From contig CAKUFB010000103.1 in NCBI GenBank assembly GCA_934647145.1, positions 1 through 8,701 of the forward strand: a stretch of 8,701 nt of DNA. The letters are read 5' to 3'. Positions 1 through 4,924 of the stretch are shown here, in pieces. Source of the stretch: an uncultured Clostridia bacterium (GTDB lineage Bacteria > Bacillota > Clostridia > Christensenellales > Aristaeellaceae). The notes beneath the pieces were generated by a model, which made no database searches, had not been told where the DNA came from, and saw only the letters and a list, made by a program, of their open reading frames with translations. Each line of letters opens with the position of its first letter. The first letter of the stretch is position 1. A program made the translations under genes and the position numbers.

Positions 1-215
1 AAGGTCACCAGCCCGCGATAGCGATACTCGGTCAGGGTCAGGCCGGTTTCCTCCTTCACCTCGCGCAGCACGCAGTCTTCGGGGCTTTCCCTGTCCTCGA
101 GCTTGCCGCCGACGCCAATCCACTTGTCCTTATTTTCGTCGTTTTCCTTCCTGATGCGGTGCAGCATCAGATACTGCCCGCCTTTTTCTATGTAGCAAAG
201 CGTGGTCTGCCTCAT
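1..215 (-). CDS. Nudix hydrolase, N-terminal part (runs off the left edge)
   Basis: The first 71 residues are visible, starting MRQTTLCYIEKGGQYLMLHR. A perfect Nudix box (GX5EX7REUXEEXGU) spans residues 37-59, with G37, E43, R51-E52, E55-E56 and G58; the glutamates are the expected Mg2+ ligands. Nudix enzymes hydrolyse nucleoside diphosphates linked to another group. The short N-terminus and the W-I-G-V-G-G-K lead-in resemble MutT/8-oxo-dGTP diphosphatase-like proteins, but the substrate cannot be assigned from half a protein. The ATG at 215-213 is preceded by AGAGGTG as ribosome binding site and by a strong promoter. The C-terminal half lies outside the window. The Nudix family call is firm; a mutT-type role is only a guess. 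Confidence 0.9.
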   Translation of the reverse strand, partial: MRQTTLCYIEKGGQYLMLHRIRKENDENKDKWIGVGGKLEDRESPEDCVLREVKEETGLTLTEYRYRGLVT

Positions 216-237
216 GTCGTTTCACCTCTGTCGAGTT

Positions 238-267
238 ATTATAACACGGCGAATCCTTCCTTGACAA
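238..267 (-). promoter_or_regulatory. Sigma-A promoter of the Nudix gene
   Basis: On the minus strand the -35 element TTGTCA (267-262) and the perfect -10 element TATAAT (243-238) are 18 bp apart. The -10 is preceded by TG plus one base, an extended -10 motif. Transcription would start about 15 bases before the start codon region, leaving a short leader. No operator-like palindrome is evident. Confidence 0.8.
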
Positions 268-269
268 GG

Positions 270-406
270 CGGTTCGGGCATGCCAGGCCGTTTTCTGTCA
301 CGCAGGAAAAGCATTGCGCTGCGCCTGATTTCCGCTCGATCTTTTGCCGCTGTCGTCAAAAGGCCCGAAAAGCCGATCGCGCTTCCGGGGCTGGGATTCA
401 GGCTCA
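270..406. other. Non-coding spacer before the repeat array
   Basis: No convincing gene, promoter or strong hairpin is visible here. Reading frames that cross the stretch continue into the repeat array, have no ribosome binding site and are rich in the amino acids expected from GC-rich repeats. It contains GAAAAGCATT, also found at 4740-4749 inside another intergenic element, which may be a weak link between the two. Confidence 0.4.
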
Positions 407-570
407 GGCAGCAGGCATAGGCGGCGCCGAGCGGACAAACTTCGGTGGGGGTCTGGGGGAGCGCGAAGCGAAGCGGAGCCTCCCCCAGCCCGGGTCGGCA
501 ATGCCGACCCGGAAAACCGGAGAATTCGGGAACTTCAATCTATGGTTCCCGAATTCGTGTCAGACCCGGT
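407..570. repeat. Structured tandem repeat, unit A (164 bp)
   Basis: This is the first unit of an array beginning GGCAGCAGG. It contains, in order, the short palindrome CGGCGCCG (422-429) and the constant stretch GGACAAACTTCGGTGGGGGT. Three stem-loops follow. Stem 1 is CTGGGGGAG/CTCCCCCAG (453-461 with 480-488). Stem 2 is CCGGGTCGGCA/TGCCGACCCGG (490-512). Stem 3 is GAATTCGGGAAC/GTTCCCGAATTC (522-533 with 545-556), with an 11-base loop. The unit ends in GTGTCAGACCCGG. It lies between the 3' end of the ABC-F gene and the Nudix promoter and has no plausible coding content. Confidence 0.85.
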
Positions 571-734
571 GGCAGCAGGCGTCGGCGGCGCCGAGCGGAC
601 AAACTTCGGTGGGGGTCTGGGGGAGCGCAAAGCGAAGCGGAGCCTCCCCCAGACCGGGTCGGCAATGCCGACCCGGAAAACCGAAGAATTCGGGAACACA
701 AAATAATGGTTCCCGAATTCGTGTCAGACCCGGC
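571..734. repeat. Structured tandem repeat, unit B (164 bp)
   Basis: This is a near-identical second unit in the same orientation, exactly 164 bases after unit A. Stem 1 is extended to 12 bp by a C-to-A change that restores pairing: GGTCTGGGGGAG (614-625) pairs with CTCCCCCAGACC (644-655). Stem 2 occupies 654-676. Stem 3 (686-697 with 709-720) keeps both 12-base arms identical to unit A, but its 11-base loop is acaaaataatg instead of ttcaatctatg. Conserved arms with a changed loop suggest that the structure, not the linear sequence, is maintained. Confidence 0.85.
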
Positions 735-922
735 GGCAGCAGGTGGGGGCAGGCTGAGCCTGCCCGGACAAACTTCGGTGGGGGTCTGGGGGAGCGCAAA
801 GCGAAGCGGAGCCTCCCCCAGCTCGGGTCGGCAGCGCCGACTATCAATCTGCGGAGAAATCCGCAGATTCGAAGAAATCAGCCGCTCGAATTAATGGCGG
901 CTGGTTTCGTGTTCCGTCCGGC
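735..922. repeat. Structured tandem repeat, unit C (188 bp), with replaced hairpins
   Basis: This third unit keeps the GGCAGCAGG start and the ACAAACTTCGGTGGGGG plus stem 1 block (786-794 with 813-821). It differs in its other modules. The early palindrome is now GGGCAGGCT/AGCCTGCCC (747-765). Stem 2 is shortened to GTCGGC/GCCGAC (827-841). Stem 3 is replaced by the unrelated AATCTGCGGA-gaaa-TCCGCAGATT (846-869). A further hairpin, CAGCCGC/GCGGCTG (879-903), follows before the unit ends in GTGTTCCGTCCGGC. The unit is therefore a mosaic of conserved and swapped modules. Confidence 0.8.
875..907 (-). terminator. Possible terminator of the ABC-F gene
   Basis: Read on the minus strand, the CAGCCGC/GCGGCTG stem (extended by one wobble and several A-T pairs, loop of about 11 bases) is followed by ATTTCTTCG. 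It sits about 80 bases downstream of the ABC-F stop codon inside repeat unit C. The T-run is poor, so it may simply be another hairpin of the repeat. Confidence 0.35.
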
Positions 923-985
923 GGCAGCAGGTGGGTGCAGGCTCAGCCTGCCGGCAGCAAGTGGCAGTCGGCCCTGCCTGCCCGG
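923..985. repeat. Two short repeat starts abutting the ABC-F stop codon
   Basis: Two truncated copies of the unit start lie 30 bases apart. The first is GGCAGCAGGTGGG at 923, followed by the palindrome GCAGGCT-c-AGCCTGC (937-951). The second is a decayed GGCAGCAAGTGG at 953, followed by a weak GGCAG/CTGCC hairpin (963-978). The array thus runs to within a few bases of the ABC-F stop codon at 988-986. Confidence 0.65.
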
Positions 986-2893
986 CTATTCCGCGGCTTC
1001 AGACCATTCCTCGTAGAGCGCGTCGAGGGCGGCCTGTGTGTCGCGATGGGCGCGGGCGACCGAGGCGGCCCTGTCGGGGGACTGGTAGGTGGCGGGGTCG
1101 GCCATCTGCGCCTCGAGGGAGGCAAGCTGCTCCTCGGTGCGGGCGATTTCGGCCTCGAGCGCGGCGACGCGGTTCTCGCGCGCCTTCTGGGATTCGCGGG
1201 CCTGGCGCTCGCGCCGCCTGTTCTTTTCCAACTCGGTGCGGGTGATGGCAGGCGCGGCGGCGTCGTCCTCGCCGGCCAGCTCGCGGCGCTTCTTTTCGAG
1301 GTAGTCGTCGTAATTGCCCAGGTACTCGCGCACGCCGTCGGCGGTCATCTCGACCACGCGGTTGGCGACGCGGTTGATGAAGTAGCGGTCGTGCGAGACG
1401 GTAAGCAGCGTGCCGGTGAAGTCGTCCAGCGCGCCCTCGAGCACCTCGCGGGAGTCCATGTCCAGGTGGTTGGTGGGCTCGTCCAGCAGGAGCAGATTAT
1501 CCCTGCGCAGCATGAGCTTGGTCAGCGCCACGCGGCCGCGCTCGCCGCCGGAGAGGGTGGAGATGGGCTGGAACACGTCGTCGCCCGTAAACAGGAACAG
1601 CGCCAGCACGCTTCGCACCTCGTCGGGCTGCATGCGCGGGAAGTCGTCCCAGACCTCGTCCATGACGGTCTTATGCTCGTGCAGGCCGGCCTGCTGCTGG
1701 TCGTAGTAGCCTACGTCCACATTGGAGCCGTAGAGCACGCTGCCGGTGTCGGGCGGCAGCTCGCCCACCAGGATGCGCAGCAGCGTGGTCTTGCCGATGC
1801 CGTTGGGGCCGATGACGGCCACGCGGTCGCCCGCGCGCAGGTGCAGGTCGAAGCGCTCAAACAGCCTGTGCCCGCCGAAGCTCTTGGACAGATCCTTCGC
1901 CATGAGCACGTCCTCGCCGGTGCGGCGGCGCGCCTCGAAGCAGAAGCGGATGCGCTGCTCGTCCACCGGGCGCTCGATCCGCTCCATCTTCTCCAGCTGC
2001 TTTTCGCGGCTCTCGGCGGCTTTGATCGACTTTTCGCGGTTGTACATCCGATAGCGCTCGATAATGGCCTTCTGACGGGCGATTTCCTTCTGCTGCATCT
2101 GGTATTCCTTGAGCTGGCGCTCCAGGTTCATCCGGCGCTTGACGGAGAAGGCGTCGTAGTTGCCCTCGTACTGGGTCAGGCGCGTCATGGACAGCTCGGC
2201 CATGCAGTCGCACACGCTGTTGAGGAAGTAGCGGTCGTGCGAGATGACCAGTACGGTGCCCCTGTACTTGCGCAGCGTGTCCTCCAGCCACTGGGTGGCG
2301 GAAAGGTCGAGGTGGTTGGTGGGCTCGTCCAGCAGGAGCAGGTCGGGCTGGGACAGCAGGATGCGCGCCAGGCACAGGCGGGTCTTTTCGCCGCCGGAGA
2401 GCAGCCGCGCGGGCATCTCCTGGCGCTCCTTCGAGAAGCCCAGGCCGACCAGCGTGCCCTGTATGCGGCTGGGCCACTCGTAGCCGCCCTTGCGCTCGAA
2501 GCGCTCGGTCAGGCGGGCGTAGTCCTCGGACAGGCGCGCCATGGCCTCGGGATCGGCGTGCTTCTCGGCCATTTCGCGCTCCATCTCGCGCAGGCGCTCC
2601 TCCATGCGCTGCAGCGGCTCGAACACGCGCGCCAGTTCGTCCCAGACGTTCAGGTCGCTGTCGATGTCCGCCTGCTGGGTTAAGAGCCCCACCTGCGCGC
2701 CCTTCATCAGGCTCACCGTGCCGGTATCGGGCTGCATGCCGCCGGAAATCAGCTTCATCAGCGTGGACTTGCCCGAGCCGTTCACCCCCACAAGCCCCAT
2801 GCGGGCACCCTCCTTCAGTGTCAGGTTCACGCCGGAAAGGATGCGGTTCAGGCCGAAGGACTTGCTCACGTCCTGCAAGGTCAATAGTACCAT
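986..2893 (-). CDS. ydiF: ABC-F family ATPase, YdiF-type
   Basis: This soluble protein of 635 residues has two ABC ATPase domains and no membrane segments, the ABC-F layout of translation factors that act at the ribosomal E site. Domain 1 has Walker A GVNGSGKST (36-44), signature LSGGEK (165-170), Walker B LLLLDEP (185-191) and the switch histidine in ISHDRYF (219). A basic helical linker covers about 245-325. Domain 2 has GPNGIGKTT (362-370), LSGGER (448-453), a second LLLLDEP and VSHDRYF. The C-terminal 95 residues are a charged coiled coil. Length, the SNVDVGYYDQQQAGL and FLFTGDDV segments and the C-terminal extension match Bacillus YdiF better than YfmR or YkpA. GGGAG lies 8 bases before the ATG. 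Both sites keep the catalytic glutamates (190, 472). A housekeeping ribosome-rescue role is more likely than antibiotic resistance, as there is no long leader for attenuation. Confidence 0.93.
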   Translation of the reverse strand: MVLLTLQDVSKSFGLNRILSGVNLTLKEGARMGLVGVNGSGKSTLMKLISGGMQPDTGTVSLMKGAQVGLLTQQADIDSDLNVWDELARVFEPLQRMEERLREMEREMAEKHADPEAMARLSEDYARLTERFERKGGYEWPSRIQGTLVGLGFSKERQEMPARLLSGGEKTRLCLARILLSQPDLLLLDEPTNHLDLSATQWLEDTLRKYRGTVLVISHDRYFLNSVCDCMAELSMTRLTQYEGNYDAFSVKRRMNLERQLKEYQMQQKEIARQKAIIERYRMYNREKSIKAAESREKQLEKMERIERPVDEQRIRFCFEARRRTGEDVLMAKDLSKSFGGHRLFERFDLHLRAGDRVAVIGPNGIGKTTLLRILVGELPPDTGSVLYGSNVDVGYYDQQQAGLHEHKTVMDEVWDDFPRMQPDEVRSVLALFLFTGDDVFQPISTLSGGERGRVALTKLMLRRDNLLLLDEPTNHLDMDSREVLEGALDDFTGTLLTVSHDRYFINRVANRVVEMTADGVREYLGNYDDYLEKKRRELAGEDDAAAPAITRTELEKNRRRERQARESQKARENRVAALEAEIARTEEQLASLEAQMADPATYQSPDRAASVARAHRDTQAALDALYEEWSEAAE

Positions 2894-2928
2894 GGCTCAA
2901 TCTCCCGAAAACGAATAATCTTTAGCCG

Positions 2929-2957
2929 ATTATATCACGTTTCGCCGCCCCTGTCGA
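2929..2957 (-). promoter_or_regulatory. Promoter of the ABC-F gene
   Basis: On the minus strand TCGACA (2957-2952) and a perfect TATAAT (2934-2929) are separated by 17 bp. The predicted start leaves a leader of only about 30 bases. That argues against the leader-peptide attenuation used by many antibiotic-responsive ABC-F genes. Confidence 0.75.
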
Positions 2958-3002
2958 GAGAAATCCGGTTACGCCATTTTCCGGTAAAATGCGCGGCTGT
3001 TT

Positions 3003-3467
3003 TTACGATTGCATATTTTTTATATCTGTAAGCAGCCGGATGATTTCACCAAACCCCAAACAGATCATCCCGATTACGAAACCAACCACCCATTGAATTA
3101 AAGTGATTCCTGTAAGCTCTCCTGCGGCGATTCCGACAAAAAAGCCTCCTATGATGACAATCACTGCCAAAACTTGGAAAACAGTCGAAAGCCCGTTGCG
3201 CTGCTGACTCTTCGCTTCCTTCTGGTATTGCAGTATTTCGGCATATTCCTCATCAGAAACCTCAGCAGGTATTTTCTTAAAGTACCTTGTCGTATTTGTT
3301 TCCTGATCCAATTCGCTTTCTGGATATTCGCGCGAATACTTTCCATCGGGAGAGTATTCCTTCTCAAACAGGTTCAGTTCGAGCAGCAATTTGTCCTTCT
3401 CCATTTGAGAAATCTGCTTTCTCTCCTGCTCTTTTTGATTCAAGTAATCTCTTACCAACTGGTTCAT
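3003..3467 (-). CDS. Small membrane protein of unknown function, two C-terminal helices
   Basis: This protein of 154 residues is not recognised as any named family. Residues 1-90 are hydrophilic and highly charged and look helical or coiled-coil near the start (QKEQERKQISQMEKDKLLLE), with a more extended acidic section at 40-75. Two hydrophobic helices follow at about 95-116 and 120-146, separated by a tight turn, with a short polar tail. The N-terminal part would lie in the cytoplasm under a hairpin anchor. A GTG at 3476 could extend the frame by three residues, but it overlaps the ribosome binding site, whereas the ATG at 3467 has AAGGAG at the ideal 8-base distance. The coding sequence is clearly richer in A and T than its neighbours and uses AT-ending codons, suggesting later acquisition. 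It has its own promoter. Confidence 0.8.
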   Translation of the reverse strand: MNQLVRDYLNQKEQERKQISQMEKDKLLLELNLFEKEYSPDGKYSREYPESELDQETNTTRYFKKIPAEVSDEEYAEILQYQKEAKSQQRNGLSTVFQVLAVIVIIGGFFVGIAAGELTGITLIQWVVGFVIGMICLGFGEIIRLLTDIKNMQS

Positions 3468-3475
3468 CAGGTTCA

Positions 3476-3481
3476 CTCCTT
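3476..3481 (-). promoter_or_regulatory. Ribosome binding site that decides the start of the small membrane protein
   Basis: On the minus strand AAGGAG lies 8 bases before the ATG at 3467. The alternative GTG codon at 3476-3474 shares a base with this motif and so could not be served by it. The ATG is therefore the likely start. Confidence 0.75.
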
Positions 3482-3495
3482 CCTGTCTATTTCAT

Positions 3496-3524
3496 ATTGT
3501 ACTGCGAGTAAAATAGACTGTCAA
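3496..3524 (-). promoter_or_regulatory. Promoter of the small membrane protein gene
   Basis: On the minus strand a perfect TTGACA (3524-3519) and TACAAT (3501-3496) are separated by exactly 17 bp. The perfect 8-bp palindrome TAACGTTA (3525-3532) abuts the upstream side of the -35 element and could be a regulator half-site, though one such palindrome can occur by chance. Confidence 0.82.
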
Positions 3525-3592
3525 TAACGTTAAGCTATAAAACAAAACGCACGCGCATATATTGCTTCGATTGCGCGGCGGCGCGGGGAGGA

Positions 3593-3621
3593 TTGACAGC
3601 GGCCGCGGCGGCTGGTATAAT
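3593..3621 (+). promoter_or_regulatory. Consensus promoter of the sugar isomerase gene
   Basis: TTGACA (3593-3598) and TATAAT (3616-3621) match consensus at all twelve positions, with a 17-bp spacer. The spacer is entirely G and C apart from one T and holds the palindromes GCGGCCGC and CCGCGG. Such a GC-rich spacer may tune strength or serve as a repressor site. The promoter points away from the one at 3496-3524, with about 70 bases between them. Confidence 0.87.
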
Positions 3622-3648
3622 AGAAGCATGGAAAAATAAGCGAGATTC

Positions 3649-3655
3649 AAGGAGG
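3649..3655 (+). promoter_or_regulatory. Ribosome binding site of the sugar isomerase
   Basis: AAGGAGG lies 9 bases before the ATG at 3665. It fixes that start and excludes the in-frame TTG at 3593, which is the -35 element of the promoter itself. Confidence 0.88.
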
Positions 3656-3664
3656 AATGAAGAC

Positions 3665-4630
3665 ATGAAACTGAGCGTTTTTAATCCGGCGCTGGCTCAG
3701 ATGACGCTGGAGGAGGCCTGCAAATATCTGCATGACAGCGGCGTGCAGGCGATTGAGATCGGCTGCGGCGGCTTCCCGGGCGACGCGCACTGCAAGCCGC
3801 GCGACCTGCTGGCGCATCCCGAAAAGATCGACGAGATGCTCGCCACGCTGAAAAAGTACGACCTGGACATCGCGGCCTTCTCGGTACACGGCAACGCCAT
3901 TCACCCCGACAAGGAAATCGCGGCCAGGTTCCATTCCGACTTTGAGCAGACCGTGCTCCTGGCCGAGAAGATGGGCGTGACGCGCATCATCACCTTCTCC
4001 GGCTGCCCCGGCGGCTGCCCCGAGGACAAGACCCCCAACTGGGTCACCTGCCCCTGGCCGGACGATTTCTCCGAGATTCTCAAGTATCAGTGGAACGACG
4101 TGCTGATCCCCTACTGGAAGAAGACCGCCGCCTGGGCCGAGTCTCACGGCATCAAGCAGATCGCCTTTGAGATGCACCCCGGCTTCTGCGTGTACAACCC
4201 CGAGACCATGATGCGCATCCGCAAGGAGGTCGGCCCGATTCTGGGCGCGAATTTCGACCCCAGCCACCTGTTCTGGCAGGGCATCGACCCGGTGTACGCC
4301 ATCCGCTACCTGGGCGACGCGATCTACTTCTTCCACGCCAAGGATACCCGCATCGACGAGATCAACACCAAGACCAACGGCGTGCTGGACACCAAGCACT
4401 ACGCCGACGAAATCCACCGCAGCTGGATCTTCCGCTCCGTGGGCTACGGCCACGACTATCAGACCTGGAAGGACATTATGTCCAACCTGCGCCTGGTGGG
4501 CTACGACGGGCCGATCTCCATCGAGCACGAGGACTCCGTCATGAGCATGGGCGAGGGTCTGCAGAAGGCCATCGCCTTCCTGAAGGAAGTCATGATCTTC
4601 GAGGATAAGGGCGGCATGTGGTGGGCCTGA
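3665..4630 (+). CDS. Sugar phosphate isomerase/epimerase family protein (xylose isomerase-like TIM barrel)
   Basis: This cytosolic protein of 321 residues is a typical length for the AP-endonuclease-2/xylose-isomerase-like TIM barrel family, which isomerises or epimerises sugars and related compounds with a bound divalent metal. It opens with the usual first strand and helix (MKLSVFNPALAQMTLEEACKYL) and the second strand AIEIG (29-33). Likely metal ligands by family pattern are E169 (FEMHPGF), D198 (FDPSHLFWQG), H224 (FFHAKDT) and E287 (SIEHED); H201 and D227 flank the site. A segment with four cysteines around 114-129 (SGCPGGCPEDKT, then VTCPW) sits beside the active-site strands, perhaps in substrate binding. 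The gene stands alone between a perfect promoter and a terminator-like hairpin, with no transporter or kinase beside it, so its substrate is unknown. Many relatives act in inositol or rare-sugar breakdown. Confidence 0.88.
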   Translation: MKLSVFNPALAQMTLEEACKYLHDSGVQAIEIGCGGFPGDAHCKPRDLLAHPEKIDEMLATLKKYDLDIAAFSVHGNAIHPDKEIAARFHSDFEQTVLLAEKMGVTRIITFSGCPGGCPEDKTPNWVTCPWPDDFSEILKYQWNDVLIPYWKKTAAWAESHGIKQIAFEMHPGFCVYNPETMMRIRKEVGPILGANFDPSHLFWQGIDPVYAIRYLGDAIYFFHAKDTRIDEINTKTNGVLDTKHYADEIHRSWIFRSVGYGHDYQTWKDIMSNLRLVGYDGPISIEHEDSVMSMGEGLQKAIAFLKEVMIFEDKGGMWWA

Positions 4631-4652
4631 TCGGGCTCTGAAGCAAGCACTC

Positions 4653-4684
4653 GGGGCATCCTGCGCGCGCGGGGTGCCCCTTTA
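4653..4684 (+). terminator. Likely terminator after the sugar isomerase
   Basis: A 9-bp stem GGGGCATCC/GGGTGCCCC (one G-T wobble, 9-base loop) begins 22 bases after the stop codon and is followed only by TTTA. The stem is strong but the T-run is short, so termination may be partial. Confidence 0.6.
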
Positions 4685-4693
4685 GGGACGTTA

Positions 4694-4908
4694 GGGACGT
4701 TCGAGAGGCGGCAGGGAGTCCCCTATGCGCCAGATCAATGAAAAGCATTTCTTTTCGTTTCGCGGCAGCAGATGGGGCCGGGCACTGCCCGGGAGAAAAG
4801 CCCCTCTCGAGCTCTCCCGAAAAGCACCTGCTGCCGCATTTTCTCTTGTGGCGTGGCGGATGAACCCGAATACTGCCCGGCAAAAAGGCGGCCTATCGAA
4901 CGTTCCCC
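4694..4908. repeat. Element of about 215 bp with imperfect terminal inverted repeats
   Basis: The left end GGGACGTTCGAGAGGC (4694-4709) matches the reverse complement of the right end GCCTATCGAACGTTCCC (4891-4907), with one inserted base and one mismatch. Inside are the small hairpin GAAAAG/CTTTTC (4740-4756) and a larger structure at 4762-4837. The left end adjoins a tandem duplication of TTAGGGACG. No reading frame with a ribosome binding site and no clear target-site duplication is visible. Non-autonomous mobile element (MITE-like) is inferred from the ends; a large regulatory RNA structure is the alternative. Confidence 0.5.
4762..4850 (+). repeat. Nested hairpin with the GGCAGCAG seed; possible terminator
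   Basis: GCGGCAGCAG (4762-4771) pairs perfectly with CTGCTGCCGC (4828-4837), enclosing the palindrome CCGGGCACTGCCCGG (near 4778-4793) and a GGGAGA/TCTCCC stem. The closing stem is followed by ATTTTCTCTT, so on the plus strand it could act as a terminator before the next operon. GGCAGCAG, ATGGGG and a GC-rich palindrome occur in the same order as in the array units at 735 and 923 (GGCAGCAGGTGGG plus palindrome), which marks it as the same repeat family. Confidence 0.6.
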
Positions 4909-4924
4909 AAACAAGGAGGGTTTT

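Noticed and set aside
407..985. A CRISPR array
   Set aside because: The units are 164-188 bases long with multiple internal hairpins and are similar along their whole length. There are no short direct repeats with unique spacers and no cas gene.
159..1016. A 285-codon open frame, and several shorter ones, through the repeat array
   Set aside because: They have no ribosome binding site, overlap the Nudix gene on the other strand, and their protein repeats only mirror the DNA repeat units. Stop-free frames are expected in GC-rich repeats.
935..2683. A 582-codon frame antisense to the ABC-F gene
   Set aside because: It lies wholly opposite a gene with complete family motifs, and its sequence is the Val/Leu/Ala/Gly/His-rich pattern typical of the reverse complement of GC-rich coding DNA.
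2975..2991. A terminator for the small membrane protein gene (CATTTT/AAAATG hairpin)
   Set aside because: The stem has only six base pairs, mostly A-T, and no T-run follows it on the minus strand, so termination is not supported.
3593..3664. An upstream TTG start for the sugar isomerase
   Set aside because: This TTG is part of the -35 element TTGACA, upstream of the transcription start. The ATG at 3665 has AAGGAGG at the right distance and begins the family's normal N-terminus.
4845..4880. A sigma-A promoter just upstream of the DUF362 gene (TTGTGG ... TACTGC)
   Set aside because: Both hexamers are poor and the 19-bp spacing is too long. The other promoters in this window are close to consensus, so I could not support a call here.
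4772..4924. A longer N-terminus for the DUF362 protein
   Set aside because: The extra 51 residues come from the hairpin element and have no ribosome binding site, while AAGGAGGG directly precedes the ATG pair at 4925 and 4928.
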